Below, one piece after another: positions 1 to 10,575 of a DNA stretch of 64,000 nt. The number at the start of each line of letters is the position of its first letter. The first letter of the stretch is position 1. Position numbers and translations under genes: made by a program. The notes beneath the pieces were generated by a model. It saw nothing but the letters and a program-made list of their open reading frames with translations. It was not told the origin of the DNA and did not search any database. The stretch is from Chondrosia reniformis (taxonomy: Eukaryota; Porifera; Demospongiae; Chondrillida; Chondrillidae). The stretch covers positions 806,001 to 870,000 of the forward strand of contig OX359191.1 of NCBI GenBank assembly GCA_947172415.1. Reading direction: 5' to 3'.

Positions 1-394
1 AACAATATTTCATTGTGAGATAATATTACTGTATGATATACATATGAGGGTAAAGTTTAGGGACTATAGCTCTGCTCTCCTAACAGATGAAGCCATTGAT
101 TGTAGTAATTCCTATTAGTTCTGATGTCATTTTTTCCATAGTTTAGTTTAAAACTGAATGATATATACATACCTTAATTTAAAGCCTTTCTTTTAACACA
201 TATGAATATGTATTTGAAATTTGTTACGATGATAGAAAAGCTAGAAAATTATTGAGCATCAATATATTGTTGATACCCACCGGTTGAGACATCCTATTAA
301 AGAATCTCTTGTCAATAACTTTCTAGCTCAAATGTATATATACATAACTCAATGATGGATTTTTACACTTATGGTTGTATATATTATGGATTAG
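1..394. other. AT-rich non-coding sequence upstream of the dispanin exon
   Basis: I see no coding exon or RNA gene here. The stretch ends in a plausible splice acceptor (GATTAG at 389-394) for the dispanin exon that follows, so at least part of it is probably intron and the start codon of that gene lies further left or outside the window. Confidence 0.4.
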
Positions 395-887
395 GTAACT
401 ACTGGTACAAGGAGACATGCAGGCATAAAACCAAGTTTTAAACACCCCACTAGTGTACCCCCTCTACCCAGGTATGCTCTGGAGCCTCCACCCCCTGCAG
501 ACTATCTAGCATGGTCTATCATCAACACCTTGTTTTGCTGTTTATTTCTGGGTATTTGGGGAATAGTGACAAGTGTTCAGGTACAGCGTTCCCTTGTGTA
601 TTAGTGTCAATTATATTTATACTATTGTATAATATTTGTTACTTGCAATAGTGTGATGGTTTGTCAGTATAAAATATCTACTGTAATATACTATACAGTA
701 TGCTATATATAGATATTATTATTATATATAGATAAGAAGCTTGAAGAGAGTTGGGAGAGTTGAAGAAGCTAGGATGCTATCACATAGAACTAAAAGCATC
801 AATATGGCTGCCACACTTATAGGAGTATTTATCTTTGCTGTTTCAATAATTCTACAAGTTGTCTTAGTATTGGTTGCTATACGCTAA
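395..887 (+). CDS. Dispanin (CD225/IFITM-like) membrane protein, 3' exons
   Basis: Two exons, 395-580 (62 codons) and 732-887 (51 codons plus TAA), join in phase 0 through a GTACAG donor and a TATATAG acceptor. Exon 1 encodes a proline-rich stretch (EPPPPADYLAWS) and then the CD225 signature: a WSIINTLFCC core, LGIWGIVTS, and a first hydrophobic segment. Exon 2 has a basic loop (RSLKRVGRVEEAR) and a second hydrophobic helix ending VLVAIR-stop. This two-helix layout with the vicinal cysteines is that of dispanins, the family that includes the vertebrate interferon-induced transmembrane proteins; in that family the cysteines are palmitoylated and the proteins sit in plasma or endosomal membrane. 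No in-window ATG is convincing, so the 5' end is missing. Family assignment rests on the motif; the function in this organism is not shown. Only the two exons are coding. Confidence 0.75.
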
Positions 888-1320
888 TTATATACATAAC
901 ACTTGTTAGGGTGTGTATACTTAAACAATGGACGTGTAATGTTATCTTTTGTACACCACTTGCCTGTCATTTTGAATTCACCTCTTAATGGTCCTGTAAT
1001 GATTTTTTACACAGTATAGTATATAATTATGAAGCTACGTATCTGGGATGCACCTTCATGTACTGTACATTATCACTGTCCATCGACCCAACCCAAAAGT
1101 GGAAATACGTGACTAATTAAGTAAAAGAAAATGTCAATTCTAGAATCCATACCACTTATTTCTTTCTCTAATGACAACATGACGAGGAGTTTGAAGACAG
1201 GAGTGACACAAATAAAGGTGATATATATACTTGTATCCTAATTTTGGCCAAATACTAATGATATATATATATATACAAAGGTGCTGTGTTATGTTAGGTA
1301 CTGAATAGCTAATAAACTTA
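888..1320. other. Intergenic AT-rich stretch, no supported gene
   Basis: This contains TA-rich microsatellite-like runs near 1259-1276. A short plus-strand reading at about 1180-1218 ends at a possible donor (ATAAAG/GTGATA) and could be a small 5' exon, but nothing confirms it. Confidence 0.3.
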
Positions 1321-1476
1321 TATTTAGTAAACAATGTTCACAAGTAGTGCATTTTCACATTGTATATACATACTATCATTGTATTTAGTAAACAATGTTC
1401 ACAAGTAGTGCATTTTCACATAGTATATACATACTATCACTGTATTTAGTAAACAATGTTCACAAGTAGTGCATTA
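1321..1476. repeat. 61-bp tandem repeat, about 2.6 copies
   Basis: Near-identical units start at 1321, 1382 and 1443, each opening TATTTAGTAAACAATGTTCA. The copies differ by only a few bases, so the duplication is recent. No coding potential is evident. Confidence 0.85.
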
Positions 1477-1516
1477 CCACTCACCAGTGACACTAATACA
1501 CTAACAGACCAAGATA

Positions 1517-1792
1517 ATGCTTCCAGTGTCTCCAGCACCGTATGTGTCCCCGCACTCTAAACCAGTGGTCAACAGTAGTACAGTAACAGTAGCAGTGATC
1601 AACAGTAGTACAGTAACAGTAGCAGTGGTCAACAGTAGTACAGTAACAGTAGCAGTGGTCAACAGTAGTACAGTAACAGTAGCAGTGATCAACAGTAGTA
1701 CAGTAACAGTAGCAGTGGTCAACAGTAGTACAGTAACAGTAGCAGTGGTCAACAGTAGTACAGTAACAGTAGCAGGAGGTGTTAATATAAAG
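1517..1792 (+). repeat. 30-bp minisatellite (7 units, 1565-1774) in a possible coding exon
   Basis: Seven 30-bp units occupy 1565-1774. Being a multiple of three, the repeat keeps an open frame that starts at an ATG at 1517 (MLPVSPAPYVSPHSK) and repeats a ten-residue V/I-N-S-S-T-V-T-V-A-V unit. It closes at a plausible splice donor (ATATAAAG/GTATAT, 1785-1798). The complementary strand is open as well, which a three-multiple repeat gives for free, so openness alone is not evidence of coding. It lies between the dispanin gene and a decayed copy of its CD225 exon, so it could be the proline/Ser-Thr-rich N-terminal exon of a second dispanin copy. That link is speculative. Confidence 0.35.
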
Positions 1793-2097
1793 GTATATTG
1801 CATACTAGACCAGTGATGATATTTGTGAGCTTGCATGTTTCAAAATTGAGAAAATGCATGTACTTTCAATCTAGCAAATGTTTTACCTTTCACAAATAAA
1901 TGACCAAGTGGTCATAAGTGATGAAAAGTGAATCCATTATTTTAGCATGCATTTGCTTTTTGGCAATAAATGCACACTCTTAGTGACGTCCATTTGGATA
2001 AATAGTATAGCCATGGGAGACCACAGTCATCTAACTGAATTTAAATGTGTCTTCTGATATAACTAAAATGTAATAAAGATCCTCTTAATCAACATAC
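1793..2097. other. Non-coding spacer
   Basis: I see no open exon, RNA gene or repeat I can support. If the upstream minisatellite exon and the downstream CD225 relic once belonged to one gene, this would be its intron. Confidence 0.3.
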
Positions 2098-2203
2098 ATT
2101 CCAACCTCCACCATCTTTCAACTATCTGGCATGATCCATTGTCGATGCCATTTTTGCTGGGGTTTTTTTTCTAGGGATATGGGGAATAGTGACAAGTGTT
2201 CAG
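2098..2203 (+). pseudogene. Decayed duplicate of the dispanin CD225 exon
   Basis: The sequence matches the CD225 exon at 480-580. It encodes a PPP...NYLA start, then an in-frame TGA where the conserved Trp of the WSI motif should be (TGG to TGA), then SIVDAIFAG instead of SIINTLFCC. It ends in the unchanged LGIWGIVTSVQ followed by the same GTACAG donor. Loss of the Trp and both cysteines makes this exon non-functional. No matching second exon was found downstream. Confidence 0.7.
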
Positions 2204-2339
2204 GTACAGTATTCCCTTGTATCATATTTATATTCTATAGGTCCTTTTCTTGGAGCCATGTGAATTATTTATATTATTTATTTATTTATATTAGATTAGA
2301 TTACCTTATATACAGTATATACTATATAATGTATTAGTC

Positions 2340-2662
2340 AAATATAACTTCTTTTACGACCAGACAAACCAACTCTAAATTCTAGTCCACGATGTCGGGT
2401 CAAGACTGTTGTAACCTATAGCATTTAAAGATTCAGTCTGCAAAAGTACAATGTAAAACCATACACCATTAGAGGGGAGACATTGCGAGACATGAGTACT
2501 GTCTACAGTCACTATTCCTAAACAAAATACGTAATTATCATCCATTTTTCGGTTGATTGCGTAATAAGCGATTATATGGAAGGCGAATGAATCCGATTGT
2601 TCCAACATACGCGTTCCTCTCATGGACATTTAGTCTTCGGAGCTATCTTCAGTTGATTTACC
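2340..2662. promoter_or_regulatory. Short-type 5' flank of kinase gene K1
   Basis: This block (CTTCTTTTACGACCAGACAA onward, ending ...CAGTTGATTTACC before the ATG) recurs ahead of K2, K6, K7, K12, K14 and K15, so it is the likely promoter and 5' UTR of that class. No TATA box is obvious. Minus-strand reading frames across it are antisense to the promoter and first exon. Confidence 0.5.
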
Positions 2663-4366
2663 ATGGCCGTAGACCTAGGACTAGAACGGAACTTGGCGTA
2701 CATGAACTACCGAAAAAGGTTAGTTTCTGTTATTAGTGAAAAGGTGTTAGCATAGACAGAAAAGCGAGTTTACAAGTCAGAAATAGCGATAAGATAAATG
2801 GGGTAATGTCTCAGAGACATTATTACTTTGACAGTGACTTCTCTTCTCTACAGGGATAACGCCGCCCAGCGGCCCACGCTTATTATAGCGAGCACATCAA
2901 CAGAATCAAAGTGGTTGAATTTACCTGAACACATTCGCAGAGATAAAACTTACTGGACACTTCACCACCGTGACTTTGAGGATGCATTGAAAGAACCAGA
3001 CCAGCGATATTGCAACCTCAATATCCTTTGTTCAGGTGCTGAGGTCCCTTTGACAGGTAAAGATGATGAAGATGCGTCTCGTTTCATTGAACTCTGCACT
3101 GGTTCACGTGAATGCACTCCTCATTCTGGCGAAAGTGTTGAAGAGTGGGAGGATTTGCCAGATTCACTTTGCCCTACAAATGAAAGACCTGCTGTATGGA
3201 TCTCAGAAGGAAGCAATGTTGTCATACTCGTTGCTGAAGTCCACTCGGGAGAAGGACCTGAAGGATATAGAAGTACGTTAAATAAAGAGGTCATTGGACT
3301 TATGACACAGCTGCGTATGCTGCGATACCAATACGACATTAATCAAGTGGTTGGGTTTGTACTTCCTAATAGTAGTGAGCCCTTTTTTGTCACAAAGGTG
3401 ACAGTGCGGTTTGAGGCACTCCGCTTTTACTATACATTTGAAAGGATACCATCTTTGGAAGATGTGGAAGCAAGTATTAGGGCTGGATATCAAGCCAACA
3501 AGGATGCTATTGGTCGACTTAGACCCTCTCTCAGTGCCGATCGTATTCTTGCATATCCCATCAAACTAACAGGTCCAGAGTGTGATGATCTTAGGAAAGA
3601 ATTTAAGCTTGAGGAAAGAGTCGAATTGGAACAACTCCAATCCTGGAACTCCTTCATCTTGCAAGCTAATGGAAAAGTCTACAAATTTAGCCTTAATCCT
3701 GCCCTTTATTACAGAATTGGTAATATTACCGCTACTATAAAGACAGCAGTACAATATCAGGAACAACGAGATCGTCTGCTATTGCATGAAGAGGAACTTA
3801 GAGTTTTCAACCTCACTATTTCATTCCTTCAATTTCCCGCAGCAATTCCGCCACTCAGTGCTAGTGAGGCCCGAGAGTGTCTTGTACCCTTCTTGAAGAG
3901 TACCAAAGAGGCGATTGATCAGCTTCATAGCTTTGATTTTGCACACTTGGATATTCGTTTGCCAAACATTTGTTTCAGGAAGAATGATGGAGAAGTATTT
4001 GCAGTATTGATTGACTTTGAACACGTTGAAAAATATCTAAGTTCAGAAGATATTCCAGATTACGATAGCTGTTTGTACCGTCCTTTGTATCCAAAGGATT
4101 GCTTGACTATTGAACAGTGCGACTTTATGCAGCTAGGCTGGATGGCAGTGTGGATACTCCATTTCGACAATGCGCTTGCTGGCTATGATCCACACAAACT
4201 GGATACTGCATGGAGGGAAGGTCATATTCCATCGAGCACCAGAGAAGACCCATTTGTATACCAGCTAGTGCGACATGGAGAATTCTCTGACAAGCACCTT
4301 GACAGCAGCACGGTATTCGGAAAAACCAACCGACATTCCCTTGAAACAGTACTCCGTATACAATAG
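2663..4366 (+). CDS. K1: nuclease-like/protein-kinase-like fusion protein (522 aa)
   Basis: Exon 1 is 2663-2718 (ATG in a TTACCATGG context; MAVDLGLERNLAYMNYRK). The intron is 2719-2853 (GTTAGT...CTCTACAG). Exon 2 is 2854-4366, with an Arg codon split across the junction. Residues about 125-230 form a possible PD-(D/E)XK fold: strand VVILVAEVHS with Glu147 and His149 where E-x-K is expected, then helix QLRMLRYQY (Gln171). The upstream acidic position of RPDVW is Ala132 here. Residues about 280-500 are kinase-like: beta-3 lysine in ATIK (315), HEEE helix C (330-333), HLDIRLPN loop (His383, Asp385, Asn390), LIDFE metal Asp406 and alpha-F CDFMQLG (Asp442). There is no glycine-rich loop or APE motif. 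No signal peptide or membrane segment is seen, so it is probably cytosolic or nuclear. All catalytic-loop residues needed for phosphotransfer are present; the substrate is unknown. Crinkler-type effectors share this pairing of folds. Confidence 0.85.
2805..2821. repeat. Perfect intronic inverted repeat (AATGTCTC-A-GAGACATT)
   Basis: Two 8-base arms flank a single base, about 33 nt before the exon 2 acceptor. The same element recurs at 5750 (K2), 10731 (K3), 20096 (K5), 23060 (K6), 26048 (K7), 35064 (K8), 45061 (K10), 50581 (K11), 53360 (K12), 58436 (K13) and 61238 (K14). In K5 and K8 the central base is G while both arms are kept. K9 (39931) has 7-base arms and K15 (about 63924) is broken. 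The position suggests a splicing or DNA-binding signal, but no function is shown. Confidence 0.6.
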
Positions 4367-4694
4367 GCAGGCAGTTTGAACTTACTTTACAAAAAGATAG
4401 AAATTACAAAAACAGGATAAATTACTATGGCATTTGTGATAGTGCTTCAAGGACTAGATTACTCCATATTTGGATATAAATGAACCTTAATCGTTATTGA
4501 CTTGATTGAGCACATGAACTCTTCATTTTAATAATTATTGGAATAAAAAATTGAAACAAACACAACATCTCTATATTGGAAATTTGAGTCTAATAATACA
4601 CTAACAGACCAGTATATGACTCTATAGAAAGTAATTACAAAAATAAATCATGTAAATTTGAGTTTTGAAACTATACGACTACACTGTTTAGTTT
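4367..4694. other. Kinase 3' flank shared by the whole array
   Basis: The sequence after the stop (AGGCAGGCAGT...TTTGAACTTTAC) contains AATAAA-like motifs and is repeated after every kinase copy with indels: 7315-7708, 12314-12477, 18167-18600, 21645-21986, 24625-24966, 27601-27944, 36601-36923, 41489-41892, 46626-46786, 52145-52277, 54919-55316, 59989-60156 and 62800-62960. It separates the convergent kinase and SFI1-like 3' ends and probably holds poly(A) sites for both. No gene is seen. Confidence 0.5.
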
Positions 4695-5187
4695 TCATAA
4701 CAACGACAGATTGCAGTTGAGATATATATTCTTCTGTAACCTGTAGATCATGCTCCATCTAGTTATAGACAATGAATCAGTAACACCAGTACGTGTACTA
4801 GTTTCAATTTCACATACGTACCTCAGCAAGGTTTTCTGGTGGAGGAATAAGACCCTTCTCTTCTTTAATCTTTTCAAGCAAAGTCCTAAAGAATGGAAGC
4901 ATCTTCAACAAACATACAAACTTTCTAGTCCTATACACACACAATGATGTACTAGCACTGTAACCTATATTGGTATTGTATAGTGGGTGTATAATAGTTA
5001 AGCATCACAGGTACTGAACACTCAATCACTACAGTACTCACTTTTGTTAATTTTAGCTTCATAATATTGTTTTAATAAATCTCGAGTCTGTAAAACCTTA
5101 TCCACAATCATATTTTTACACTTTCTGTCAGAAGTGGGGAATTTCCCCTCACATGTGAGGGAATGGTTTTGGGAAGGAGACTGTGTA
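4695..5187 (-). pseudogene. SFI1-like gene, last exons only (short unit after K1)
   Basis: Exon p is 4822-4957 (136 nt, GTACGT donor, GTTACAG acceptor; encodes VYRTRK...PPPENLAE). It follows the 3' part of exon o (5042 to about 5187, ending ...YYEAK-KQ), which is cut off where the short-type kinase flank begins. The terminal exon (about 4704-4739) stops early because TTATGG has become TTATGA. It has no 5' exons and cannot make the parent protein. Confidence 0.55.
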
Positions 5188-5601
5188 ATTTATAGACACA
5201 GCAAAAACCTCAAAAACGCACAAGTTAAGGATCTCAATCTAGTTTGTACATGTTTGACTTTGCTTCTTTTACGACCAGACAAACCAACTCTAAATTCTAG
5301 TCCACGGTGTCCGGTCAAGACTGTTGTAATCTATAGCATCTAAAGATCCAGTCTGCAAAGGTACCATTTAAAACCATACACCATTAGAGGGGAGACATTG
5401 CGAGACATGAGTACTGTCTACAGTCACTTTACTTACACAACCTAAACACATCATCCATTTTTCGGTTGATTGCATAATAAGCGATTATATGGAAGGCGAA
5501 TGAATCCGATTGTTCCAACACTCGCGTGCACGACTCCGAGACAATACGGTCGTTCCTCTCTTGGACATTTAGTCTTCGGAGCTATCTTCAGTTGATTTAC
5601 C
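5188..5601. promoter_or_regulatory. Short-type 5' flank of K2
   Basis: This is the same block as at 2340-2662 but longer, and it is joined directly to the truncated SFI1-like exon o. It ends TTACC before the K2 ATG. Confidence 0.45.
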
Positions 5602-7314
5602 ATGGCCGTAGACCTAGGACTAGAACGGAACTTGGACATTGAGTACATGAGCTACCGAGAAAGGTTAGTTTCTGTTATTAGCGAAAAGATGTTAGCGTAG
5701 ACAGAAAAGTGAGTTTACAAGTCAGAAATAGCGATATGGTAAATGGGGTAATGTCTCAGAGACATTATTAATTTAACAGTGACTTCTCTTCTCTACAGGG
5801 ATCACGCCGCCCAGCGGCCCACGCTTATTATAGCGAGCACATCAACAGAATCAAAGTGGTTGAATTTACCTGAAGACATTCTCAGATATGACGATTACTC
5901 TGGAATGTACTACCGTGACTTTGAGGCTGCATTGAAGGAACCAGACCAGCGATATTGCGACCTCAATACCCTTTGTTCAGGTGCTGAGGTCCCTTTGACA
6001 GGTAAAGATGATGAAGATGCGTCTCGTTTCATTGAACTCTGCACTGGTTCACGTGAATGCACTCCTCATTCTGGCGAAAGTGTTGAAGAGTGGGAGAATT
6101 TGCCAGATTCACTTTGTCCTACAAATGAAAGACCTGATGTATGGATCTCAGAAGGAAGCAATGTTGTCATACTCGTTGCTGAAGTCCACTCAGGAGAAGG
6201 ACCTGAAGGATATAAAATTACGTTAAATAAAGAGGTCATTGGGCTTATTACACAGCTGCGTATGCTGCGATACCAATACGACATTAATCAAGTGGTTGGG
6301 TTTGTACTTCCTAAGAGCAGGAAGCCCTTTTTTGTCACAAAGGTGACAGTGCGGTTTGAGGCACTCCGCTTTCACTATACATTTGAAAGGATACCATCTT
6401 TGGAAGATGTGGAAGCAAGTATTAGGGCTGGGTATCAAGCCAACAAGGATGCTATTGGTCAACTTAGACCCTCTGTCGATCGTATTCATGCATATCCCAT
6501 CAAACTAACAGGTCCAGAGTGTGATGATCTTAGGAGAGAATTTGAGCTTGAGGAAATAGTCGAATTGGAACAAGTCCAATCCTGGAACTCCTTCATCTTG
6601 CAAGCTAGTAATGGAAAAGTCTACAAATTCTTCCTTAACGAGAAAAGTTATTCAGATACTAATTCGTTTACCCTTACCATCAAAATCAAAGCAATGCAAC
6701 ACGGAGAACAAAGAATAGATCGTCTGCTATTGCATGAAGAGGAACTTACAGTTTTCAATCTCATTATTCCATTCCTTCAATTTCCTGCAGCAATTCCGCC
6801 ACTCAGCACTAGTGAGGCCCGAGAGTGTCTTGTACCCTTGTTGAAGAGTACCAAAGAGGCAATTGATCAGCTTCATAGCTTTGATTTTGCACACTTGGAT
6901 ATTCGCTTGCCAAACATTTGTTTCAAGAATGAGGGAGGAAAAGTATTTGCAGTATTAATTGACTTTGAGCGCATTAAACAAAATCTAAGTTCAGATGAAA
7001 TTCCAGAATACGATAGCTGTTTGTACCGTCCTTTGTATCCACAGGAGGGTCTTTTGACTATTGAACAGTGCGACTTTATGCAGCTAGGCTGGATGGCACT
7101 GTGGATACTCCATTTCGACAATGCACTGGCTGGCTATGATCCACACAAACTGGATACTGCATGGAGGGAAGATCATATTCCATTGAGCACCAGAGAAGAC
7201 CCATTTGTAAACCAGCTAGTGCGACGTGGAGTATTCTCTGACCAGCACCTTAACAGCAGCACAGTCTTGGGAGAAGCCAACCGCCAATCCCTTGAAACAG
7301 TACTCAGTATATGA
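5602..7314 (+). CDS. K2: kinase-like fusion protein (525 aa)
   Basis: Exon 1 is 5602-5663 and exon 2 is 5799-7314. It keeps the acidic RPDVW residue that K1 lacks. The kinase N-lobe is of the alternative type (NEKSYSDTNSFTLTIKIK instead of the NPALYY...TATIK type). The tail is DQHLNSSTVLGE. The stop is TGA one codon earlier than in K1, so the protein ends VLSI rather than VLRIQ. HLDIRLPN and LIDFE are intact. Confidence 0.85.
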
Positions 7315-7708
7315 TAGGCAGGCAGTCAGTTTGAACTTTACAAATAGATAACTATTGACTTGATTCAGCTCATGTGAACTCTCTCAAAATTGAAACAAAC
7401 ACATCATTATTGTAAATTTGAGTCTCTCTAATAATAAACTGTTTACTATACAATAGGCAGTTGGTCAGTTTGAACTTGCTTTCACACAATTACAGGATCA
7501 AATGGGACTTGTGCCAAAAGCACTAGATTTTTCCATATTTGGAGATCAATGAACCAGAATCATTTAAATATCCATCAAATAACTATATTGACTTGTTTAA
7601 GAACTCTCTACTGTTATAATAAACATTTTACAATTGATTCAAAATGAAACACAAACATTTTTATATAAAGTATATAATTTAAAAATCATGTAAATTTGAG
7701 TTTTGAAA

Positions 7709-9202
7709 CTATATGACTACACTGTTTAGTTTCCATAACAACGACAGATTGCAGTTGAGATATATATTCTTCTGTAACCAGTAGATCGTGCTCCATCTAG
7801 TTATAGACAATGAATCAGTAACACCAGTACATGTACTAGTTTCAATTTCACATACGTACCTCAGCAAGGTCTTCTGGTGGAGGAATAAGACCCTTCTCTT
7901 CTTTAATCTTTTCAAGCAAAGTCCTAAAGAATGGAAGCATCTTCAACAAACATACAAACTTTCTAGTCCTATACACATACAATGATGTACTAGCACTGTA
8001 ACCTATATTGGTATTGCATAGTGGGTGTATAATAGTCAAGCATCACAGGTACTGAACACTCAATCACTACAGTACTCACTTTTGTTTAAGTTTAGCTTCA
8101 TAATATTGTTTCAGTCTGCAAAACCTTATCCACAATCATACTTTTACACTTTCTGTCAGAAGTGGGGAATTTCCCCTCACAAGTGAGAGAATGGTTTTGG
8201 GAAGGAGACTGTGTAAGCTCCTCTTTTAACCTCACTGATTTTACTGACAAGTTCAAATCATCCCTTGATGACATGTGTGGTTGGGTCCCTTTAAATTCGG
8301 TCTCCACGGTTGGTTGAGGATGCTCATGATAATCTTTTGGGTCAGCGTAAGATAGCGAGAGCTTGGGATGCATGGATGTGGTTCTCACTGGTGGTGATGA
8401 TAAAGTGTAGTTACTCTTAGACTTAATTATTTCAAGGAAATCAGGGATTTTGGGAGAAGGACGATTAAGGAGATTGCCAATGTCAAGATTGCTTGACAGT
8501 TCCAGAGTGCCAGGAGATGGTGATTCTAAAACTGAAGACAGACCACTGCATGTGTCACTTCAACTTCAAATATAATACCATTGTCATAAAATGTTGTTAC
8601 CTCTAGTGGTTGGGTTAATGGGCCTCACATGACTGTCACATGACCTAGCTTTTGCCCATTTCCTCCAGTGCTGGACACAATTTTTGATTAATCTACTTTT
8701 TCTCTATAACAGCACGAACCATTTTAAATATATTTCAATGTCAATCTACATACATCTACTGTATATGCATCTTTATTATATCACTAGTCATTCATAAAGT
8801 TACCACATTCATTTTACCACAATACTCCTGGCAGACACAATTTATGATAGAAGTGGTTAAATTGGCAAACCTGAAATGTCTCATACAGCAAGTCTTGGTC
8901 ATTTCTCAGGCATACATCATTGTAATACTACAATGGAAAAAATGTGTATTCAAATACTGAAGTTGCAAGTCAGATGACAATAGTACATTAATCTTATTGG
9001 ACAGATCATCAGATTACCAATATGAATATTAAAATGAAGTCAACTCTATAATGTGATGGTTAAGTAGCTGGTACAGCAGTACCTCCATCCATGTCATCAC
9101 TCCAATCTTGACCAGTCTGTGCCTGTAGCCCTCTAAGGCCACATCATAGCAAGCCTTTTTCCTTCTCTTGTCTCTTGTGTACACCAGCCAGCCATACAAA
9201 CA
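7709..9202 (-). pseudogene. SFI1-like gene, six 3' exons (after K2)
   Basis: Minus-strand exons in transcription order are l 9083-9202, m 8871-8927, n 8601-8703, o 8080-8531, p 7860-7995 and q 7709-7771 (terminal). All have consensus GT-AG borders. Exon l has KIGVMTWME and exon n has CVQHWRKWAKAR, Trp-centred helices like centrin-binding SFI1 repeats. Exon o is 452 nt instead of 463: an 11-nt deletion at the TTTCAGTCTGC point shifts the frame. A fragment of exon j (high end 9573) remains further upstream before sequence switches to the Harbinger relic. Confidence 0.55.
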
Positions 9203-9654
9203 CTACATGCAGGAAATCACATGCTGAATTGAGCGACCATCACTGCTACAGTATGAAAGGTCTAAGGATTTAATGAATTTCCAGAAAGACTTCCAGGATC
9301 ACTGATGAAGGGTGGTATTCCCCAAAAACAGCTACAGCTGTCTGTCCCAGTGCTAGGCTTAGTTCCCACTGGGCATTTACTGTAGTATTTAGAAAATTGT
9401 GTTTTAGATTAGACTTTAAAGTTTAGCTAGATGAAGTGTAAGTGCATGGACATTTGTATATTATCAGATACTGTACTCTCTGATAATATACAAACCCTAA
9501 TCTTATTAGCCTGAACCAAAGACACTTTTGCATAAGAACCTACGTACATGGAGAAGTCACACCTTTTTAATTCCTGTATCAAGCATCAAAATTTTACAAT
9601 AAGTGTCCAATAGTGTGTTAAAAGTTCAAACTGACTGCCTATTGTATACGGAGT
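9203..9654. other. SFI1-like intron remnant and junction to the Harbinger relic
   Basis: This is intron sequence shared with the long SFI1-like copies, then a truncated exon j (about 9505-9573), then an abrupt switch at about 9622 into an inverted copy of the kinase 3' end (about 9622-9656, missing one GCCT unit found in the other copies). Confidence 0.5.
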
Positions 9655-10341
9655 ACTCTCTCTGACTGTGCCATCGACAAATCCAAAGCACTGCTGAAGA
9701 GGTGCACCTTTAGCATGCACAGCTTCAGCAAAAGACACAGGGTCCAGTCACATGAGGTCTAAATCCTGCAGTTAGTATATATGTCATTAATAATCTATGG
9801 TAAAGCATATAAATCAAAGAATGCAAAATTTAATATATTGTCATTATAGTGCTGAATACCTATACATTATGAAGAGCCAGTACTTACTGTACTAAAGATG
9901 ATGCTCAGTTGAGACTGAGAACGGCCAAATAGGGGGACAAGGTCACATATTCTACTGGCCATGGGGTAGGTAGCATCACCATGAGTGCCTCCATGTCTGT
10001 AGCTCTTGTTCCTTGTACACATCATGACAACACTTATTTAGCTATGTTTGTGTTTGCAGCGTACCTGAACAGTTGTTCGCATTGCAGATTGGACAAGTCA
10101 AGGAGATTAAGGCGATGTCCAGGCTGAATCTTTGGTGCAAAGACTAACTCTAATAGCAATAAATCACGATCATCTTCATCGCTGCTACTGCTATCTGAAC
10201 TACTGTCCTCCGGACCTCGTACTGCATCAAGTTCAAAATAGCCTTGAAATCGCGCCTGCATGCATCATCGGCGAGTGGTACATTCACTACCTTAAGGCTA
10301 CTATTAATTTTAACTCGAACTCACCTTCGTGCAGCCTCCAT
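9655..10341 (-). pseudogene. Harbinger transposase relic A
   Basis: The N-terminal exon holds an acidic stretch (DSSSSDEDDRD) and DLSNLQCEQLFR. The exon 3 part (about 9887-10015) keeps only the segment that in another frame reads ICDLVPLFGRS, a PIF/Harbinger hallmark. The part encoding RLAAALSLPEAY is gone: the sequence between two TGTACAC direct repeats has been deleted. The last exon ends at GFVDGTVRE, the first catalytic Asp of the DDE triad, then runs into kinase-tail sequence. The probable ATG (MEAAR) is at 10339-10341. It is divergent from K3. Confidence 0.65.
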
Positions 10342-10498
10342 TCCGTTGCCGTTGACGATGCTATTTATACGCAAAACTAAAGCAAATATTTTCCGCCCGC
10401 ATTCCAAGTACGACTAGTGACGTCTCATATCAATTTGCGGTTTGACGTTAACGTTTGCGCAATAAACGGCAATCTACAGTCGCACCCGAGGTCACACC

Positions 10499-10505
10499 TA
10501 TATAA
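10499..10505 (+). promoter_or_regulatory. TATA-like box of K3
   Basis: A TATATAA motif lies in CACCTATATAATTCGGG, about 71 nt before the K3 ATG. It is conserved in all five Harbinger-flanked kinase promoters and absent from the short-type flanks. Confidence 0.5.
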
Positions 10506-10575
10506 TTCGGGTAGTCGTCCTCACATCTCTCTTGGACATTTATTAGTCTTCGGAGCTATCTTCAGTTGATTTACC

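Noticed and set aside
3121..3339. Antisense frames of about 72 codons inside each kinase exon
   Set aside because: They recur only as the complement of the conserved kinase coding sequence and vary with it; no independent signal.
5779..5798. GTG or upstream ATG starts just before the long kinase exon
   Set aside because: They lie in the intron next to the acceptor; the spliced ATGGCC exon gives a consistent frame in all copies.
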